Shown: positions 1 through 5,351 of the stretch, piece by piece
Layout of the letters: each line of letters starts with the position of its first letter
Numbering within the stretch: position 1 is the first letter of the stretch
Assembly: GCA_964230605.1 (NCBI GenBank)
Contig: CAXRIN010000120.1
Location: forward strand, 1 to 7,036
Length of the DNA: 7,036 nucleotides
Origin: GCA-002722245 sp964230605
GTDB lineage: Bacteria; Bacteroidota; Bacteroidia; Flavobacteriales_C; GCA-002722245
Direction: 5' to 3'
The notes under the pieces: generated by a model
Told to the model about the DNA's origin: nothing
The model's input: the letters and a program-made list of their open reading frames with translations, nothing else
The model's database searches: none
Position numbers and translations under genes: made by a program

Positions 1-100
1 TGAATTCGCCTTTTTCTACCTGACCTACTACAAGTAATTTAAAGGCCATTGTGTAATCGCGTTGTGTTCGCTTAACTCCTTGATTATTCCGTTTTTTCAT
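1..100 (-). CDS. Transposase OrfA, N-terminal fragment (IS3-like, helix-turn-helix)
   Basis: Partial gene reading leftward off the window, with 33 codons visible from the ATG at 98-100. The peptide starts MKKRNNQGVKRTQRDY and continues with AFKLLVVGQVEKGEF. The basic start followed by (T/D)Y.(M/L)AFKL.VV..VE.GE is what I know from the helix-turn-helix OrfA proteins of IS3-type elements in Bacteroidota; this domain recognises the element's ends. In IS3 elements a downstream orfB carries the DDE catalytic domain and is made by programmed frameshifting, but orfB would lie outside this window. AGGA about 6 bases before the ATG is a plausible ribosome site. It is cut by the window edge, so intactness cannot be judged. 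Confidence 0.72.
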   Translation of the reverse strand, partial: MKKRNNQGVKRTQRDYTMAFKLLVVGQVEKGEF

Positions 101-115
101 AATAAGTCCTAAATG

Positions 116-140
116 TGTCAACTTATTTCAGGACGGGACA
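116..140. repeat. Probable terminal inverted repeat of the IS element
   Basis: On the minus strand the 25 bases from 140 down to 116 begin TGTCCCGTCCTGAAATAAG and end in TTGACA, just outside orfA. IS3-family ends start with TG, and the position directly upstream of orfA fits. The partner repeat is not in the window, so the true repeat length is unknown. Confidence 0.6.
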
Positions 141-149
141 AAGAAATTT

Positions 150-178
150 AAAGGCCCGAGTTTTTGTCTCGGGCCTTT
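150..178 (-). terminator. Intrinsic terminator of the AMP nucleosidase gene
   Basis: A perfect 11-bp stem, AAAGGCCCGAG (150-160) pairing with CTCGGGCCTTT (168-178), with a 7-base loop. It lies 3 bases after the stop codon of the minus-strand gene. Downstream on the minus strand the sequence is T-rich but not a pure T run. The A-rich and T-rich arm ends make it potentially bidirectional, so it may also shield the gene from transcription coming out of the insertion sequence, whose end is only 9 bases away. Confidence 0.8.
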
Positions 179-181
179 ATA

Positions 182-955
182 TTATGCGAATTTCAAATGC
201 TTTACTGAGAGTCGATTGTATTTGATTTCTTTCAAGGCGTCAATTCCAATTTTTATATGCGTTTCAACATAATTAGCGGATACTTTTTTATCTGATTCTG
301 AAGTTTTAACTCCATCTGGAATCATAGGTTGATCACTTACTAATAGAAGAGCGCCAGTTGGAATTTCGTTATAAAAACCAGTCGCGAAAACTGTTGCCGT
401 CTCCATATCAATAGCCATTGCTCTAGTTTCTCTTAAGTATTCTTTGAATTTTTCGTCATGCTCCCAAACACGTCGGTTTGTCGTATAGCATGTTCCTGTC
501 CAGTAATCAAGATCATAAGCTCTAATGGTAGATGAAACAGCTCTTTGCAAACTAAATGCTGGTAGTGCAGGTACTTCGGGAGGGAAATAATCATTTGATG
601 TTCCTTCGCCTCTAATAGCAGCAATGGGTAAAATGAAATCTCCGATATTATTTTTCCTTTTTAATCCACCACATTTACCCAGAAACAAAACAGCTTCGGG
701 ATCAATTGCAGTAAGTAAATCCATAATAGTTGCAGCATTGGGACTTCCCATTCCGAAATTAATCATGGTAATGCCATCGTGAGTAGCAGCGGTCATCCCT
801 TTGGTTTTGTCTGCAACCTCTGCGCCAGTCATTTCACAAAAATGCTCCATGTAACCTTTGAAATTGGTTAGTAAGATGTGTTTCCCAAAGTTTTCCAAAG
901 GCATTCCTGTATATCTAGGTAGCCAGTTTTTCACAATGTCTTCTTTACTTTCCAT
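182..955 (-). CDS. amn: AMP nucleosidase, short catalytic-domain form
   Basis: Predicted cytosolic enzyme that hydrolyses AMP to adenine and ribose 5-phosphate, in purine salvage and adenylate turnover. The 257-residue protein is one PNP/UDP phosphorylase-type domain. GMGS (68-71) and GKCGGL (93-98) form the expected nucleoside/phosphate site, DMETA (183-187) is the family ribose-binding motif, and SD (207-208) supplies the conserved Asp near the base. RGEGTSNDY (115-123) and YWTGTCYTTNRRVWEHD (151-167) match what I recall of the AMN-like proteins annotated in Bacteroidota. The E. coli enzyme is about 480 residues with an extra N-terminal regulatory domain; that domain is absent here, and this length is normal for the short family. 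The ATG at 953-955 gives the usual MxxKEDIVxNWLPRYTG start. It is divergent from ligA. The family is clear; exact substrate preference is known mainly by homology. Confidence 0.88.
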   Translation of the reverse strand: MESKEDIVKNWLPRYTGMPLENFGKHILLTNFKGYMEHFCEMTGAEVADKTKGMTAATHDGITMINFGMGSPNAATIMDLLTAIDPEAVLFLGKCGGLKRKNNIGDFILPIAAIRGEGTSNDYFPPEVPALPAFSLQRAVSSTIRAYDLDYWTGTCYTTNRRVWEHDEKFKEYLRETRAMAIDMETATVFATGFYNEIPTGALLLVSDQPMIPDGVKTSESDKKVSANYVETHIKIGIDALKEIKYNRLSVKHLKFA

Positions 956-984
956 AGGTCGTATTTTTAGAGTTCTACAAATAA

Positions 985-1015
985 TTTGTGAAAAAGGTTC
1001 GCCGTTGTATTATTG
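985..1015 (+). promoter_or_regulatory. Candidate promoter of ligA (Bacteroidota type)
   Basis: TTTG at 985-988, a 19-base spacer, then TATTATTG at 1008-1015. This matches the Bacteroidota -33 TTG / -7 TAnnTTTG consensus at 7 of 8 positions in the -7 box with normal spacing. The start site would be near 1021, giving a leader of about 80 bases before the ligA ATG. The 146-bp divergent region holds nothing else I can support as a gene. Confidence 0.4.
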
Positions 1016-1022
1016 ATAAACG

Positions 1023-1041
1023 ATTTTGTTTAAAACAAATT
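1023..1041. repeat. Short AT-rich inverted repeat between divergent amn and ligA
   Basis: TTTGTTT (1025-1031) and AAACAAA (1033-1039) are perfect inverted arms around a single A, with one further matching pair outside at 1023/1041. It lies just after the predicted ligA transcription start and upstream of amn, so it could be an operator. The low-complexity sequence also makes a chance occurrence plausible. Confidence 0.25.
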
Positions 1042-1101
1042 ACGTTACCTATTTTTCAGTTGATTAACCCTTTGTAATTTTCAGTTTCAAAAATTATTCC
1101 A

Positions 1102-3126
1102 ATGGATAAGTTAACTGCTCAAAATAGAATTGAAGTTTTAAGTAAAGAATTACATGAGCATAATTATAAATATTATGTTTTATCAGAGCCGGAAATATCA
1201 GATTTCCAATTTGATACAATGCTTAAAGAGCTACAAGATCTAGAAGAGAAGTTTCCTGAATTGGTTTTGGATAATTCACCTACTAAAAGAGTAGGTGGCG
1301 AGGTAACTAAAGAATTTAATACGGTTACTCATAAATACAGAATGCTTTCATTGAGTAATTCCTATTCCAAAGAGGATTTGATAGATTTTGAAAACAGAAT
1401 TCAAAAACTAATTGAAGATGAAGTTGAATATGTTTGCGAACTGAAATATGACGGGGTTGCTATTGGCTTAAAATATATTGATGGTAAATTAGTTCAGGCA
1501 GTTACTCGAGGAGACGGGACTCAAGGAGATGATGTAACGACAAATGTAAAAACTATCAAATCTATTCCTTTAGAATTAAAAGGTGATTACCCATCTGAAT
1601 TTGAGATTAGAGGAGAGATTTTCTTGCCTTTAAAAGCATTTGAGAAAATAAATGAGGAAAAGGCTAAAGCTGGTGAACCATTAATGGCAAACCCTAGGAA
1701 TACAGCATCTGGAACTTTGAAAATGCAGTCGAGTAAAATTGTAGCTTCTAGAGGATTAGATTGTTATCTCTATTATTTATTAGGTGAAAACTTGCCAGAG
1801 AAAACACATTTAGGAAATCTAACAAAGGCTGGAGAGTGGGGCTTTAAAGTCCCAAAGGAAGCTGATAGGATGATTGAAAAAACCAAGAGTATTGATGGGA
1901 TTTTAGATTTTATTAATTACTGGGGTAATAAGAGAAAGGAATTGCCATTTGAGGTAGATGGAATAGTTATAAAAGTAAATAGCTATGAAAAGCAAGAAAT
2001 TCTTGGTTTTACTGCAAAATCTCCTAGATGGGCCATTGCTTACAAATTTGAAACGGAGCAAGCTGTAACTACTTTGAATTCTGTGGTTTATCAAGTGGGA
2101 AGAACTGGAGCTGTAACCCCTGTCGCCAATTTGGAGCCTGTTGCTTTGCTAGGAACTACAGTCAAAAGGGCATCGTTACATAATAAAGATCAGATTGAGA
2201 AATTGGATTTGCATATTGGTGATCAAGTTTTTGTGGAGAAAGGAGGTGAAATTATTCCAAAGGTAGTTGGGGTAAATGTAGCATCAAGGCCATTAGATGC
2301 ATCACCTGTTGAATACATTTCGCATTGTCCAGAATGTAATTCCGAATTGGTAAGAAAAGATGGGGAAGCTAATCATTACTGTCCAAATGAAAATGGATGT
2401 CCTCCTCAAATCACAGGTAAAATAGAGCATTTTATTTCTCGTAAAGCAATGAATATTGATGGGTTGGGAGGAGAGACTGTTGAGCAATTTTTTAAAGCTG
2501 GTTTAATTAATAATATAGCTGATTTGTATGATTTGGAGCAGAATGCTTTAAGGATGCTGCAGTTGGATAGAATGGCTGACAAATCTGTAAATAAAATCAT
2601 AAAAGGAGTTAGAGAGTCTTTGTCTATTCCATTTGAACAAGTTTTATTTGCCATAGGAATCCGTTTTGTGGGATCCACTGTTGCCAAAACTCTTGCAAAA
2701 TATTTCAAAAACATCGAGAATCTAAAAAACGCAACATTAGATGATTTAATAGCTGTTGACGAAATCGGAGATAAAATTGCTGAAAGTGTTCAAGAGTTTT
2801 TTAGTGATGAAAAGAACTTAGAGATCATTGACAGGCTTAAGCAAGCGGGTGTGCAAATGTCTGTAATTGAGTCCGAAGAAGATGCTAGTATAGAAAAGGT
2901 ACTCGAAGGAAAATCGGTAGTTGTGTCTGGCGTGTTCCAAAAGTTTTCAAGAGATGAACTCAAAGCCGTAATCGAAAAATATGGAGGGAAAAATGTTGGG
3001 AGTATATCCAAGAAAACCTCTTTCATTGTTGCAGGTGATAAAATGGGACCTAGTAAACTTGAAAAAGCTGAGAAATTAGGAGTGCAGTTGATTTCTGAAG
3101 ATGAATTTATTGCTATGATATCCTAA
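1102..3126 (+). CDS. ligA: NAD-dependent DNA ligase
   Basis: Seals nicks in duplex DNA using NAD+, joining Okazaki fragments and finishing excision repair; essential in most bacteria. All domains are present in order across 674 residues, the usual length. An N-terminal Ia domain (about 1-70, with HNYKYYVLSEPEISDFQFD binding the nicotinamide side) precedes the nucleotidyltransferase core. The adenylated lysine is K115 in the KYDG motif (115-118), followed by RGDGTQGDDVTTN (136-148), RGEIF (170-174), NPRNTASGTL (198-206) and VDGIVIKVN (285-293). An OB fold contains QVGRTGAVTPVANLEPV (331-347). A four-cysteine zinc site follows (C409, C412, C427, C433), then helix-hairpin-helix repeats (about 440-585) and a C-terminal BRCT domain (about 597-674, with GKSVVVSGVF). 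The ATG at 1102 gives a normal N-terminus. No missing residue or frameshift is visible. It is transcribed alone, with a terminator at 3225-3250. Confidence 0.98.
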   Translation: MDKLTAQNRIEVLSKELHEHNYKYYVLSEPEISDFQFDTMLKELQDLEEKFPELVLDNSPTKRVGGEVTKEFNTVTHKYRMLSLSNSYSKEDLIDFENRIQKLIEDEVEYVCELKYDGVAIGLKYIDGKLVQAVTRGDGTQGDDVTTNVKTIKSIPLELKGDYPSEFEIRGEIFLPLKAFEKINEEKAKAGEPLMANPRNTASGTLKMQSSKIVASRGLDCYLYYLLGENLPEKTHLGNLTKAGEWGFKVPKEADRMIEKTKSIDGILDFINYWGNKRKELPFEVDGIVIKVNSYEKQEILGFTAKSPRWAIAYKFETEQAVTTLNSVVYQVGRTGAVTPVANLEPVALLGTTVKRASLHNKDQIEKLDLHIGDQVFVEKGGEIIPKVVGVNVASRPLDASPVEYISHCPECNSELVRKDGEANHYCPNENGCPPQITGKIEHFISRKAMNIDGLGGETVEQFFKAGLINNIADLYDLEQNALRMLQLDRMADKSVNKIIKGVRESLSIPFEQVLFAIGIRFVGSTVAKTLAKYFKNIENLKNATLDDLIAVDEIGDKIAESVQEFFSDEKNLEIIDRLKQAGVQMSVIESEEDASIEKVLEGKSVVVSGVFQKFSRDELKAVIEKYGGKNVGSISKKTSFIVAGDKMGPSKLEKAEKLGVQLISEDEFIAMIS

Positions 3127-3140
3127 GTTTTGCTCCAAAA

Positions 3141-3221
3141 TCCATAGTTGATAGACCATTATAATAATTTCTATAAGTAAAGTGTTTTATAGACTATAGT
3201 CTATGGTCCATAAACTATTGA
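3141..3221. repeat. Nested inverted-repeat element downstream of ligA
   Basis: Outer arms 3141-3159 and 3203-3221 are inverted copies matching at 16 of 19 positions. Inside, TCTATAA (3170-3176) pairs with TTATAGA (3187-3193), and ATAGACTATAGTCTAT (3189-3204) is a perfect 16-bp palindrome, so alternative folds compete. Variants of CCATAG/CTATGG/ATAGAC recur through the 81 bases. Such CTATGGTC-type intergenic repeats are, to my knowledge, often dispersed in Bacteroidota genomes, but copy number cannot be seen here. There is no coding potential, and the element occupies most of the ligA to DUF6913 gap. Confidence 0.6.
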
Positions 3222-3224
3222 CTT

Positions 3225-3250
3225 AAAACCGAAAATACTTCGGTTTTCTC
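3225..3250 (+). terminator. Intrinsic terminator of ligA
   Basis: AAAACCGAA (3225-3233) pairs perfectly with TTCGGTTTT (3239-3247) around a 5-base loop, with the 3' arm ending in TTTTCTC. It lies about 100 bases after the ligA stop and 34 bases before the next start. The U tract is short, so efficiency may be moderate. The A/T-rich symmetry would allow function on either strand, but no minus-strand gene ends here. Confidence 0.65.
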
Positions 3251-3270
3251 AAAAACTAATCCTATTTTTG
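3239..3270 (+). promoter_or_regulatory. Promoter of the DUF6913-dapA operon
   Basis: TATTTTTG at 3263-3270 is a perfect match to the Bacteroidota -7 consensus TAnnTTTG. The best upstream box is TTCG at 3239-3242 (3 of 4 to TTTG) with a 20-base spacer. Transcription would begin about 7 bases before the ATG at 3284, giving an almost leaderless message. The -33 box lies in the 3' arm of the ligA terminator. Confidence 0.5.
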
Positions 3271-3283
3271 CGGTTCGATTTCA

Positions 3284-3829
3284 ATGGGAGTATTGGATAA
3301 TATAAAACGCAAACTATCCGACTTCTCTTTCAAGCGTAAACAATCGCCCACCAGAGAAGTAAAGGCGATTAATATTAAAAATGCTCAAACCGTTGGAATT
3401 GTTTATCGCGGAGATAATGAAGAGGCGAAAGAGTTGGTTGAACGTTATGTGAAGTTTTTAAAGGATTACAAAATTAAGTGCAAGACTTTAGGATTTTACA
3501 ACGAAGATGAATTACCTCGCTACGTTACTCCAAAATTGGAGTTTGATTATTTCGTGAAAAAGGATTTGGACTGGAAATTAGAGTCAGAATCTTCTGATGT
3601 AGCAAATTTCATTCAAACTGAATTTGACATATTGATTGACACCACTGTAATTGAGGACGAGGTATTAAGGTTCATTGTTCGTGAATCAAAGGCTAAGTTT
3701 AAAGTTGGAGGAGCAGGAATGAAAGATCCTAGGGATTTAGATTTTTCTATAAATCTAAAAGAAGGAGAAGGAATACGTCAATTAATGAAAGGAATAGATA
3801 ACTATTTACACTTGATTAATAAGAATTAG
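3284..3829 (+). CDS. DUF6913-type conserved protein of unknown function
   Basis: A 181-residue soluble protein with no signal peptide or membrane segment. The first 25 residues are strongly basic (NIKRKLSDFSFKRKQSPTR). The rest looks like an alpha/beta fold: a strand TVGIVYRG (36-43), a charged helix EEAKELVERYVKFLKDY (46-62), a strand KIKCKTLGFYN (63-73), the hydrophobic strand FDILIDTT (114-121), then AKFKVGGAG (137-145), DFSINLKE (153-160) and a C-terminal helix GIRQLMKGIDNYLHLI. It resembles the Bacteroidota proteins labelled DUF6913, which I recall as frequent neighbours of dapA; this is from memory, without a search. No catalytic motif is recognisable. Its stop is one base from the dapA start, so the two are almost certainly co-transcribed and probably translationally coupled. 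That hints at a role linked to lysine/cell-wall precursor supply, but this is inference only. Confidence 0.8.
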   Translation: MGVLDNIKRKLSDFSFKRKQSPTREVKAINIKNAQTVGIVYRGDNEEAKELVERYVKFLKDYKIKCKTLGFYNEDELPRYVTPKLEFDYFVKKDLDWKLESESSDVANFIQTEFDILIDTTVIEDEVLRFIVRESKAKFKVGGAGMKDPRDLDFSINLKEGEGIRQLMKGIDNYLHLINKN

Positions 3830-3830
3830 T

Positions 3831-4724
3831 ATGGTTGTAAGGAAAATAGAAGGAACAGGAGTAGCATTAGTAACACCTTTTACTAAAGATGAAGAAGTAG
3901 ATTTTTCTGCTTTAGAGAAATTAGTAAATCATGTTATTGATGGTGGCGTAGATTACCTTGTTGCCTTAGGTACAACGGGTGAAAGTGTGACACTTACAAA
4001 GTCTGAAAAGATTGCTGTACTTGAAAAGATTAAAGAAGTATCTGGTGGAAGAGTGCCAATCGTTTTAGGACATGGAGGGAACAATACCAAGATTTTAATC
4101 GAAACTTTAAATGATTACGATCTAACTGGTATTAGTGCTATTTTATCGGTTACACCTGCTTATAACAAGCCTTCTCAAACTGGTTTGTACGAGCATTATA
4201 AAAAATTCATTGAAGCTTCTCCGCTTCCTGTGATTCTTTATAATGTGCCAGGAAGAACTGGTGTTAACATGCTGCCTAGTACAACATTGAGATTGGCAGA
4301 AGAGTTTCCAGAAAAGGTTATTGCTGTTAAAGAGGCATCTGGTGATTTGTCACAAATGATGGAAATTATCAACAAAGCGCCTGAAGGTTTTGAGGTTATT
4401 TCTGGAGACGATGGAATAACATTACCTCTTATTGCTGCAGGAGGAACTGGATTAATTAGCGTTATAGCTAATGCGTTTCCGCATGAAATGAGTAGTGTTG
4501 TAAACTTTGCCTTGGAAGAAAAGTACAATGAAGCGCGAATGATACATTATCAGTTGTTAGACTTGATTGGTTTAACGTTTGCAAATGGTAATCCTGGAGG
4601 GGTAAAGGCAATGTTGAGTAAAATAGGAATTATTGATAATGTTTTGAGATTGCCACTAGTTCCTGTAATTCCTGAAACTGAAGAAAAGATTTTGAAAGCT
4701 ATTGATGTTTTAGCTAATTCATGA
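3831..4724 (+). CDS. dapA: 4-Hydroxy-tetrahydrodipicolinate synthase
   Basis: Cytosolic TIM-barrel enzyme of the N-acetylneuraminate lyase superfamily. It condenses pyruvate with aspartate semialdehyde, the first committed step to diaminopimelate and lysine. The 297 residues are full length. The Schiff-base lysine is K167 (AVKEASG); other active-site residues are T48-T49 in GTTGES, Y111 (TPAYNKP), Y137 and R142 in YNVPGRTG, and SGDD (191-194). These correspond to E. coli K161, T44/T45, Y107, Y133 and R138. At the lysine-feedback site, E. coli H53, H56 and E84 align with K57, K60 and I88, while N80 is kept as N84, so weak or absent lysine inhibition is predicted. The ATG at 3831 lies one base after the upstream stop; there is no clear Shine-Dalgarno, so coupled initiation is likely. 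A strong terminator follows at 4744. Confidence 0.95.
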   Translation: MVVRKIEGTGVALVTPFTKDEEVDFSALEKLVNHVIDGGVDYLVALGTTGESVTLTKSEKIAVLEKIKEVSGGRVPIVLGHGGNNTKILIETLNDYDLTGISAILSVTPAYNKPSQTGLYEHYKKFIEASPLPVILYNVPGRTGVNMLPSTTLRLAEEFPEKVIAVKEASGDLSQMMEIINKAPEGFEVISGDDGITLPLIAAGGTGLISVIANAFPHEMSSVVNFALEEKYNEARMIHYQLLDLIGLTFANGNPGGVKAMLSKIGIIDNVLRLPLVPVIPETEEKILKAIDVLANS

Positions 4725-4743
4725 AAAATGAAATTTCAATTTT

Positions 4744-4772
4744 AAAGGTCAGATTTTATCTGACCTTTTTTT
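4744..4772 (+). terminator. Intrinsic terminator of the dapA operon
   Basis: AAAGGTCAGA (4744-4753) pairs perfectly with TCTGACCTTT (4759-4768) around a 5-base loop, and the 3' arm continues into an uninterrupted T run to 4772. It starts 19 bases after the dapA stop. This is a textbook rho-independent terminator and marks the operon end. Confidence 0.92.
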
Positions 4773-4811
4773 GTTAAAAATTTCTTTATCAAAATTGTCT
4801 AAATAAACTTA

Positions 4812-4843
4812 TTGCTATTACAACGCATTAGACTTTAAATTCG
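4812..4843 (+). promoter_or_regulatory. Candidate promoter of the SRPBCC gene
   Basis: TTG at 4812-4814, a 21-base spacer, then TAAATTCG at 4836-4843, a one-mismatch version of TAnnTTTG. The start site would fall a few bases before the ATG at 4854, giving a nearly leaderless message like that predicted at 3263. The strong terminator upstream implies that this gene needs its own promoter. Confidence 0.35.
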
Positions 4844-4853
4844 TTAAACAAAC

Positions 4854-5342
4854 ATGGACTCAAATATTAAATTTTACAGTTTAGGAAAGGTTTATCGCTT
4901 AGAGGCAAAACAATTTCTTCCTATTAGTTTAGATGAAGCATGGGATTTTTTTTCGAGTCCGAAAAATCTTGCGACAATAACACCAGATAATCTTGGTTTT
5001 GTTATACTCAGTGGTGCTGATACTAAAATGTATGCTGGTCAAATCATTCAATATAAGGTAACTCCTTTGCCATTTTTTAAAGCTACTTGGGTTACTGAAA
5101 TTACGCATGTTGACGACAAGAAATATTTCGTTGATGAACAACGTTTTGGGCCATATTCACTTTGGCATCACAAACATTTCTTTAAAGAAGTTGAAGGTGG
5201 AGTAGAGATGCTAGATATTGTTGACTACGTGCCTCCATTCGGAATTTTAGGAAGAATAGTGAACCCATTCATCGTGAAACCTAGGTTGATGGAAATATTT
5301 GAATACAGGAAAAAGAAGCTGGAACAAATGTTTCCACAATAA
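4854..5342 (+). CDS. SRPBCC-fold (START-like) ligand-binding protein
   Basis: A 162-residue soluble protein of the SRPBCC / polyketide cyclase-like superfamily, whose members enclose a hydrophobic ligand in a helix-grip pocket. Seen here: an opening strand and helix (FLPISLDEAWDFFSSPKNLATITP, 21-44, the classic SRPBCC start), GFVILSG (48-54), GQIIQYKVTPLPF (62-74), WVTEITHV (79-86), and the signature FVDEQRFGPYSLWHHKHFF (92-110). A long C-terminal helix (about 138-161) fits the lid of the fold. Similar Bacteroidota proteins are labelled SRPBCC family or cell-division-inhibitor-like; the ligand is unknown and I do not assign one. There is no signal peptide. An N-terminal stretch of about 18 residues precedes the domain, so a start slightly further in cannot be excluded, although no nearby in-frame ATG offers one. 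It is transcribed toward sdaA. Confidence 0.8.
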   Translation: MDSNIKFYSLGKVYRLEAKQFLPISLDEAWDFFSSPKNLATITPDNLGFVILSGADTKMYAGQIIQYKVTPLPFFKATWVTEITHVDDKKYFVDEQRFGPYSLWHHKHFFKEVEGGVEMLDIVDYVPPFGILGRIVNPFIVKPRLMEIFEYRKKKLEQMFPQ

Positions 5343-5351
5343 AGGCAATAA

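Larger units (their letters stand above)
1..140 (-). mobile_element. End of an IS3-family-like insertion sequence (partial)
   Basis: The left edge of the window cuts through an insertion sequence. On the minus strand, a terminal repeat starting TGTCCCGTCCTG (inner boundary near 116, outer end at 140) is followed by a short leader and the start of an OrfA-type transposase gene at 100. The order terminus, short leader, orfA is typical of IS3-family elements. The other end and the target duplication are outside the window, so the boundary at 140 and the family are inferred from the TG-starting terminus and the protein start. Confidence 0.7.

Noticed and set aside
116..121. TTGACA on the minus strand in the IS terminus as a -35 box
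   Set aside because: No -10 or -7 type element follows at usable spacing before orfA; it is better explained as part of the terminal repeat.
2406..2714. Antisense open frame of about 100 codons inside ligA
   Set aside because: It lies wholly within the conserved zinc-finger/HhH coding part of ligA on the opposite strand and has no recognisable protein features.
3189..3204. Perfect 16-bp palindrome as a transcription factor operator
   Set aside because: It is part of a larger nested repeat and lies about 60 bases upstream of the predicted -7 box on the far side of a terminator; a repeat-element origin explains it better.
3127..3283. Short tandem-looking CCATAG/CTATGG words as a CRISPR-like array
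   Set aside because: Units are irregular, inverted and unspaced, with no spacers of constant length and no cas genes nearby.
4238..4528. Antisense open frame inside dapA
   Set aside because: It mirrors conserved dapA codons, has no family resemblance and no promoter or start context.
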